64,000 nt of DNA. It comes from Veronia nyctiphanis. GTDB lineage: Bacteria > Pseudomonadota > Gammaproteobacteria > Enterobacterales > Vibrionaceae. The DNA is taken from positions 62,001-126,000 of the forward strand of contig NZ_PEIB01000002.1 of NCBI RefSeq assembly GCF_004116385.1, in the 5' to 3' direction. The notes beneath the pieces are model-generated. The model had not been told where the DNA came from and made no database searches. It saw only the letters and a list, made by a program, of their open reading frames with translations. Below, in pieces: positions 62,925 through 64,000 of this stretch (the first letter of the stretch is position 1; every line of letters begins with the position of its first letter). A program made the position numbers and the translations under genes.

Positions 62925-64000
62925 ATGAGAAGACTACGTTCTGTGTTTTTTTTCCTAATTGGGGTGAGTGTTTTCTTATCCATTTATCTTTTTGTTTTAA
63001 CAAGTAAGTCTATAACTGTAAGCAAAAAAATATATGCCCTTCAGGGTGAAATAAATGTACAAGAAAGTTTGTTTTTTGAATTTAAGCAAAGCTCAGATGC
63101 CCTTACGAATTTCGCCCGAAATTATGCGACAACACAGAATCAAGCCTGGAAAACATTCTATTTTCAAGCACTGAATATACGAGATGGTAATGAATCGATA
63201 CCGGAGAACTATTTCTCTGAATTTTGGATTCAAAAGGCTCTTAATCAAAGTAGCTCGCTAACTCAGTCTGATTCACAAACTAGAACCTCTATGCCTTCTT
63301 TGCTCTCAAGGGTTCAGAAAGCAAGTGACAGCAGCATCGATCAGGCGACATTGAATCTAGCTTTAATGAAGTTGTCGAACCTGAACAATATCGAAGTGAA
63401 AGCGCTTAATTTGGTCGGGAGTGTAGACAGAGCATCTCAAGAAGCCCAGCGAACACACCCTGATTTAAGTCGAGCAATAAGATTACTTTATTCTGTGGAG
63501 TACTTGCAGGCCAAGGCCGATGTCTTCAAATCGGTAGGAAACTATTTTAGAACATTAAAGAATACGACTGAGGGCCAAATTACTCTACTTCAGGGTGAGA
63601 GCAACCGTCTACATAACCATGTATCTATAGCTTTATCCCTACTGTTTCTTTGTATTGTTATGTCAGCCATTGTCTTATGGACGTTTTTCTTTCGACCCGT
63701 CACCAATATACAAAACGCTATTCTCAAGCGAACCGAAGGTGATGAGTTTGAAGTAAAACTTGAACCTTCTGAACAAGGCGCACTGAAGGACCTTGCTGAT
63801 GCTCAGAACAAGCTACTTCTGGAGTTACACCGACGATTTGAATTCAGTCAAACATTGAAACACTTCTCTGACAAGATCAGAGGAATTAGTGAAACACAGA
63901 CAATCAGCGAGGAGATTTGCCATTACCTTAGCCATCACTTCTCGCTTCCGCTGGTCAATGTTTTCGTCTGCGACAACGGACGCCCAATTTGTCGTGCGAG
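62925..64000 (+). CDS. Membrane sensor protein, N-terminal part (cut by the window end)
   Basis: An open frame runs from ATG 62925 to base 64000, 358 codons. Helix 1 is about residues 6-26 (VFFFLIGVSVFLSIYLFVLT). A periplasmic, mostly helical domain follows (27-230), then helix 2 (HVSIALSLLFLCIVMSAIVL), a short HAMP-like linker and the start of what looks like a GAF domain (ISEEICHYLSHHFSLPLVNV). The output domain is outside, so histidine kinase or c-di-GMP enzyme cannot be decided. Confidence 0.7.
   Translation, partial: MRRLRSVFFFLIGVSVFLSIYLFVLTSKSITVSKKIYALQGEINVQESLFFEFKQSSDALTNFARNYATTQNQAWKTFYFQALNIRDGNESIPENYFSEFWIQKALNQSSSLTQSDSQTRTSMPSLLSRVQKASDSSIDQATLNLALMKLSNLNNIEVKALNLVGSVDRASQEAQRTHPDLSRAIRLLYSVEYLQAKADVFKSVGNYFRTLKNTTEGQITLLQGESNRLHNHVSIALSLLFLCIVMSAIVLWTFFFRPVTNIQNAILKRTEGDEFEVKLEPSEQGALKDLADAQNKLLLELHRRFEFSQTLKHFSDKIRGISETQTISEEICHYLSHHFSLPLVNVFVCDNGRPICRA

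Overview
The window looks like a Vibrionaceae chromosome (Vibrio, Photobacterium, Enterovibrio or Grimontia type). This rests on a SorC-family regulator beside talB-tkt, a sdaA-glyA-gcvHP operon facing an XRE/cupin-gcvT unit, a DUF2860-like outer-membrane protein, a rimB-rimK-aspartoacylase operon and an ArsJ/GAPDH pair. In V. cholerae the talB/tkt and gcv loci lie on chromosome 2, so a secondary chromosome is likely; this is inference. No tRNA, rRNA, CRISPR array or complete insertion sequence was seen.

Data quality governs the reading. At least 23 single-base indels break otherwise intact and often essential genes (tkt, anmK, nagZ, arsJ, katG, rimK, gcvP, glyA, gcvT and others). Almost all fall in short homopolymers, about 20 are one-base losses, and restoring the base recovers the family-typical length. 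I treat them as probable sequencing errors and annotate whole genes across them.

Layout. 1-3.2 kb: talB-tkt with their SorC regulator and shared 19-bp-spaced operator arrays. 3.4-5.9 kb: a 7TM EAL protein. 6-9.3 kb: peptidoglycan recycling (anmK, nagZ), a 59-aa protein and a MaoP-like protein. 9.3-14.4 kb: deoD, aspartoacylase, a divergent PNPOx-like/MocR pair and a NADAR protein. 14.4-20.1 kb: a glycosyltransferase, the arsenate pair gapdh-arsJ, a 43-aa basic peptide and an unknown gene. 20.2-28.1 kb: two secreted lipases, a Nudix enzyme, a di-heme peroxidase, a periplasmic KatG and a methyltransferase. 28.2-32.5 kb: a PliG-like lysozyme inhibitor, a GST, a flavoprotein and a SoxR/MFS divergent pair with a clear SoxR box. 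32.6-35 kb: rimB-rimK-aspartoacylase. 35.8-39.5 kb: a chitin-binding subtilase, hinT and an outer-membrane protein.

39.8-48.6 kb is the most distinctive block. Three paralogous peptide-type periplasmic binding proteins lie in tandem without any ABC permease or ATPase, and the last overlaps the start of a membrane GGDEF-EAL protein. This resembles NspS-MbaA in logic but uses a different binding-protein family. 49-58.1 kb holds serine/glycine catabolism around two matching palindromes. 58.4-64 kb holds a DnaJ-related protein, then a roughly 1000-aa repeat-bearing lipoprotein metzincin flanked by two paralogous small secreted proteins, then a membrane sensor cut by the window end.
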